This document shows positions 59,713 through 64,000 of a DNA stretch of 64,000 nucleotides, piece by piece. Below the pieces are notes generated by a model. That model ran no database searches and was not told the DNA's origin. It saw nothing but the letters and a program-made list of their open reading frames with translations. This DNA is from Microstegium vimineum (lineage: Eukaryota > Streptophyta > Magnoliopsida > Poales > Poaceae): contig CM039129.1 in NCBI GenBank assembly GCA_022036555.1, positions 23,345,305-23,409,304 of the forward strand. Reading direction: 5' to 3'. Each line of letters starts with the position of its first letter. Within the stretch, counting starts at the first letter, position 1. The translations under genes and the position numbers were made by a program.

Positions 59713-61137
59713 TTGATTGCTGTTCATGAGCGGTGTTTGCAGTTGTTAAAGGAATTCAAAGAATACCTCCTTGAACACATTCCAAGGTTGCATAATGAAG
59801 AGGCCAATCGGTTAGCACAGAATGCCTCGGGATATCAGCCGATTCAAGAAGTCACGACATTGGTAACAATTGCCGATGACTGGAAAAAGGAGATTGCCAA
59901 TTACTTGAGGGATCCATCTAGAAAAGTTGAAAGGCGTCTGAGGTTCCAAGCTACTAAGTATGTGCTCCTTGATAATGAGTTGTATTATCGGACGATTGAT
60001 GGAGTTTTACTTAGATGTCTTGGCAAAGAGGAATCGAAAGAGTTGATGGGCGAGATCCATGAAGGTGTATGTGGAGCGCATCAATTGGCATACAAGATGA
60101 AGTGGATGATTAGGCGGAATGGATATTATTGGCCGACAATCCTTGAAGATTGCTTCAATTATTTCAAGGGGTGCCAGGACTGTCAGAAGTTTGGTAATGT
60201 GCAAAGGGCACCTGCATCGGCAATGAATCCTATAATCAAGCCTTGGCCGTTCAGAGGATGGGCTATTGATCTCATCGGCCAAATTTATCCGCCATCAAGC
60301 AAGGGGCACAAGTTCATACTTGTTGCTACCGATTACTTTACCAAGTGGGTCGAAGCAATCCCCTTGAAGAAGGTGACATTGGCAAATATGGTGGATTTCG
60401 TTAAGGAGCACATCATTTACCGATTCGGTATTCCTCAGACTATCACTACCGATCAAGGGACTATGTTCACATCGGGGGAGTTTGATGACTTTGCTGCTAG
60501 CATGGGTTTCAAGGTGTTGAATTCTTCTCCTTATTATGCCCAAGCTAATGGTCAAGCTGAAGCGACTAATAAGGGAGTCATTAAGCTTATAAAACGCAAG
60601 ATTGAGGAAAACCCTAGAAGGTGGCATGTGGTATTAAACGAAGCTTTATGGTCATATCGGATGGCTTGTCATGGTGCAACCAAGGTCTCGCCGTATCAGT
60701 TGGTTTATGGACACGATGTTGTCCTACCTTGGGAAATTAAAACTGGTTCTAGGCGATTATCTTTTCAGGATCAGTTGACGACTGATGATTATATTACTGT
60801 GATGAAAGATGAGTTAGAAGATTTGGCAGGTCATCGGTTGAGGGCATTAATTAGTATTGAAGAGAACAAGAAGAGGGTTGCCCGATGGTATGACAAGAAA
60901 GTAAGGGTGAAGGAATTTGCCGATGGCGATTTGGTTTGGAAGTTGATTTTACCGATTGGGACTAAGAGCTCTAAATTTGGAAAGTGGTCCCCTAATTGGG
61001 AAGGTCCTTATCGGATAAAATAGTCTGCTCTTGGTAATGCGTACATTTTGGAAACTCTCGAAGGAGTGGCGTTTTCTAGGGCGATCAACGGCAAATACTT
61101 AAAAAGATATTACCCTAGCATATGGGTAGATGCATAG
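59713..61137 (+). pseudogene. Tat integrase, one TAG near the end
   Basis: This piece has no ATG of its own; it is the pol continuation after a frameshift. Features in order: the end of the second RNase H (RCLQLLKEFKEYLLEHIPRL), the zinc-binding HHCC region (HEGVCGAHQ and CQDCQKF), the core with Asp in WAIDLIGQI, Asp in TTDQGTMF and Glu in YAQANGQAEATNKGV, then VSPYQLVYGHDVVLPWEI and the C-terminal NWEGPYRIK. TAG at 61021-61023 stands where Gln would fit; past it the frame reads on (SALGNAYILETLEG) to a natural stop at 61135-61137. No chromodomain is seen. The antisense gene's stop lies only 86 bases further on. Confidence 0.92.
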
Positions 61138-61223
61138 TGCTCAGTCGAATGCTGATGAAAAGAAAAATTATAAAAACATCGGTAAACACAAACTGGTATT
61201 ATATTACAAGTCGAGATCAAGTA

Positions 61224-64000
61224 TCAGGTTACATCCTCGCCGATACAACAGACATTACAGTAAGGAGTGGATAACTGATATCGCACCCGGCGAATTTGCT
61301 CTATTTCATCCATCTCCTTGGCGTCGGCATCGGCAGAGCCCTCAACCGGCTTGATTTTCTTCTTCCATAGGATGGCTTGTCGGGCATTATGGTCTCTTTC
61401 TTGCCGCAAGACCCTGATGGAATCGGACAGTTGGGTCTTTTGCTGGTTGGCAGCCGTCAAATCCCCCTCAACCTTTTGCAGCTCCGCTAGTAGCTCCTCC
61501 TTCGTTGCCGACAGTCGGGAGATTTCTTGGTCAAGGTTGCCGATGGAGACTTTTGCTTGACCAATACTTCTGTGCTTCTCATCGGCAAGGTGTTTGAATT
61601 TGAGCTTCTCTTCCTCGCTCTTGGCTTGGGCAGCTCTATCGGCAATGCGACGAGTAAGCCTCTGGTACTGGATCTGCTTGATGTCAAGGAAGGTTGCCTG
61701 GAGAAGGGCTTCTGCTGCATCGGCGGAAAGATGGCTTTGGATATCTTTGAATGTAATCCTTGCTACCGATGAGTCCTAGACGAGTTGAGATGTGTCTTGC
61801 AGCAGCAAGGAGAGTAGTTCTTCAAGTCTGAACTTGATTTCTACCGATAGAGCTGGGACGGAGCTTTCCTCTTCCACATCATCGGGGACGTCGACTGCGA
61901 AGGAGAACAGACTATCTGCTTGAATGCGGCTTGGGCGTTCATCTTCGTCCTGAGGGTTCAAGTTGTAGGAGAAGAGACTGTCTGGAGAATCCTGGGCCTG
62001 AAAACAGGAGTTAGAGTTTGCCAATCGGAAAATTGTACAGAAAACTTTAGGGTGATTAACTTACCGTCTTAAAGTGAATCTCCTGCCTGGGACTTGGTAT
62101 GCTGGATGGTCCAGCTTCATCGTGGACGACGGCCGCAGATGCCGATGATTGAGTCGGAGAAGGAGTCGGCACCGCCGGTGGTGTTATTATCGGCGCTGCT
62201 TCCGACGTGGCGGCCGGTTCACGTGGTGGCGATGTCGCCCTTCCATCGGCTGACGGTGTCGATGATGATGCTACCTCCGCTGCTACGGCGGATGCTGCTT
62301 CTTCATTGAGCCCCATCGGTACTGATGCCGAGGCCGCTTCGGTTGTTGCAGCAGTTGTTGTCTCCTGGTCGGGGACGTCATCCATCGACTGATCAGGCAC
62401 GGAAGCCGATGGAGGCTCTGTCAACGACCCGCCGGTGGGTGGTGCGACTGGAACCAGAGGCGGTCCTGCTGTTTGCACATCGGCGGTTGATGGCGCAGTT
62501 GGAGCTGATGGTGGAGGAGAAGCCAACCTCAAGCGCCTCTTCTTCGTCGGTGCAGCGGCAGAGGAGTCGACCCGCTTTGAAGACCGGGGGGCATCGGCAA
62601 CCGGGCTAGAAGGTGTTTGCCTGCTGGAAGCAGATGCCGATGACCATAGCGCCTGAATACAAAGCGAGTTATACAAGATAAATGTTGCCGATGAAACAAC
62701 ATGTAATCGGTATAAGTAAAAATGAGTTTACTGCATAAATTTGCGTCAAGGCAATAGCGGCAGCCGATGTAGCCTGAGCTTTTGAAGGTGTCGGCGTGGG
62801 TACCTATTGAGGCGTGAAGGCGGCCAACGTCGGAGCTTTGTTGCCGATGATCGATACAGGGCCCATTATCCGAAGATTAAAAGGCCTACCACTGTTGCTC
62901 GTTGTGGGGACTGGATCATCGGCCTGTCAGGCACAAAGGTGCAAAGGAGTTAGGTGTTGATACCGATGACAAATAAAGTAATGAAAGTACATCGGATAGC
63001 AGACTTACTGCGTCGTCAGGGATGATGTAATCGGCGTCGATCAAGTGCCGATAATAGTGCGAAGACTTGGCGAGTAGCTGGCACTTCCACTCTTGCCACC
63101 AAGACTTGAATTCGTTGGTGATGAAGGAGGTTGGCGACCAGGAAGATAAGTCGAGGTCTGATAGATCGGCATCGGCAGGAAGGCTGATGACTTTATTCCA
63201 GTCTAGATTACTGGAGATTGCCTGCCTGGGTCTTACTACCTTAGAGTAGTAGAGCTTGATCGGCAGTTGGCCAAATGCTAGTTGTCTCGCTGCTGCCGAT
63301 GGATAGTAGAACTCATAGGATGGTGGGGCATTCTTCCCAGATCCAAAGATATTTACTGGAATGGCTCGGGGAGTAATGCTGGCCCTCATGATTGCTTGGT
63401 TTTCGGGAAGGCTCACATCGGTCAAATTGAACAACAGCGGGAACTGGTTGTGTTCATCAAGATACGGCCACCAGGTCCGTTCTGAGGAGGGAAGTCCATT
63501 GTAGAACTTCTGGAAATAATAGCCGAAGTGCTCTGCATCGGCATCGGTACCTGGCAGTACTATGATGGCCTCTCCAAAGTTAAGCGGAGGGCGAGTTGCC
63601 GATTCATCATCCCCATATCGGTAATCCTCCGATATGTCCCTCGGGAATTGTTGGGCAAATAAGTCAAACTGGAGGGCCTTGTGCATGTGTGCGTTCAGCC
63701 ATAGATTGACAAACCACCAAGGACCTCCGAGATTGCCGATGGGCTCTCCCAGCAGTAGCTTATTGGATACTTGATGCAGCAATCGGTAAACTGATCCAAG
63801 AAGATACCTACCTAGAGGGAGCCTCGTTCCATCGGCAAGTAGTTCAGCCGCTGGGAGGTGCATGGTGGTCGGACCGATGGTTTTGCCGCAGAAAATGAAT
63901 TTTTCCAACCACATGTTTAAAAAGATGGCGTGCTCCCGTTGAGTTACCGATCCGGTCTTCTGGTTCTCTTTGATATAGCCCGTCCAGCCACCGATGTTCC
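61224..64000 (-). CDS. Antisense spliced gene of the Tat element with a plant mobile domain, 5' end beyond window
   Basis: Four exons on the minus strand, 64000-63009, 62923-62732, 62652-62065 and 61997-61224, join at GT-AG introns of 85, 79 and 67 bases, all in phase 0, to give at least 847 codons still open at the window edge. Exon 1 is a plant mobile domain (aminotransferase-like family PF10536): HAIFLNMWLEKFIFCGKT, LPLGRYLLGSVYRLLHQVSN, GGPWWFVNLWLNAHM. Exon 2 is short. Exon 3 is Pro/Ala/Ser/Thr-rich with a basic KKRRLRL, a possible nuclear signal. Exon 4 has an acidic lead then a long coiled coil (EEEKLKFKHLADEKHRS, LDQEISRLSATKEELLAEL). TAG stops at 62804-62806 and 61776-61778 break this copy, each where Gln fits. 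Antisense genes after pol are known in Tat elements. The role of this protein is unknown; binding or chromatin functions would be guesses. Confidence 0.78.

Larger units (their letters stand above)
49376..64000 (+). mobile_element. Tat-type Ty3/gypsy element with antisense gene, continues past window end
   Basis: Order: 5' LTR (49376-50472), primer site, gag, protease, RT, RNase H, a second archaeal-type RNase H, integrase, then a gene on the opposite strand. The second RNase H and an antisense gene downstream of pol are marks of the Tat lineage (Grande- and Retand-like elements). A 3.7-kb solo LTR sits inside gag. The 3' LTR is outside the window. GCCGAT/ATCGGC is strikingly frequent in LTR, gag, pol and antisense gene, but absent from the nested solo LTR. 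Confidence 0.9.

Noticed and set aside
62056..62676. 206-codon minus-strand ORF as a separate gene
   Set aside because: It is exon 3 of the spliced antisense gene; good splice sites at both ends link it to the plant mobile domain exon and the coiled-coil exon.

Overview
The window is a block of nested transposable elements from a plant nuclear genome, most likely a grass. I find no ordinary host gene, tRNA, rRNA or CRISPR array. The evidence for a grass is the set of elements: a Sirevirus-type copia, a Tekay-type chromovirus, a Tat-type gypsy element, a large CACTA (En/Spm) transposon, and a BARE/Angela-like LTR carrying GGGAATATGCCCTAGAG. The species cannot be read from the sequence; a panicoid grass is a guess.

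Layout from left to right: (1) 1-6455, a minus-strand copia-like element with a 707-codon gag holding four zinc knuckles and no pol. (2) about 6480-21420, a minus-strand Tekay-type gypsy element whose RT gene is split by a 3.55-kb solo LTR and whose leader is split by a 1.22-kb solo LTR; it also has an extra 290-codon ORF upstream of gag. (3) 21421-32325, a minus-strand Sirevirus-type copia element split by a 4.0-kb solo LTR. (4) about 32326-48830, a CACTA transposon with a decayed tnp2 gene, a Ptta/En/Spm-type second gene, a spliced antisense gene between them, and a BARE-like solo LTR. (5) 49376 to beyond 64000, a plus-strand Tat-type element with one LTR in view, gag split by a 3.7-kb solo LTR, a pol with a second RNase H, and downstream on the opposite strand a four-exon gene with a plant mobile domain.

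Nearly all element genes are broken. In the Tat and Tekay elements the in-frame stops are mostly TAG or TGA where Gln or Arg would fit, as expected from C-to-T decay of methylated CAG and CGA. The five solo LTRs have recognisable 5-bp target duplications, three perfect and two with one mismatch. They give a partial order of events: the Tekay, Sirevirus, CACTA and Tat elements were each in place before a solo LTR formed inside them.

The most interesting items are the spliced antisense plant-mobile-domain gene in the Tat element, the dense GCCGAT/ATCGGC motif running through that whole element, the spliced antisense gene of unknown function inside the CACTA element, the ORF upstream of gag in the Tekay element, and a conserved short hairpin with splice-like edges in the Tekay-type LTRs.
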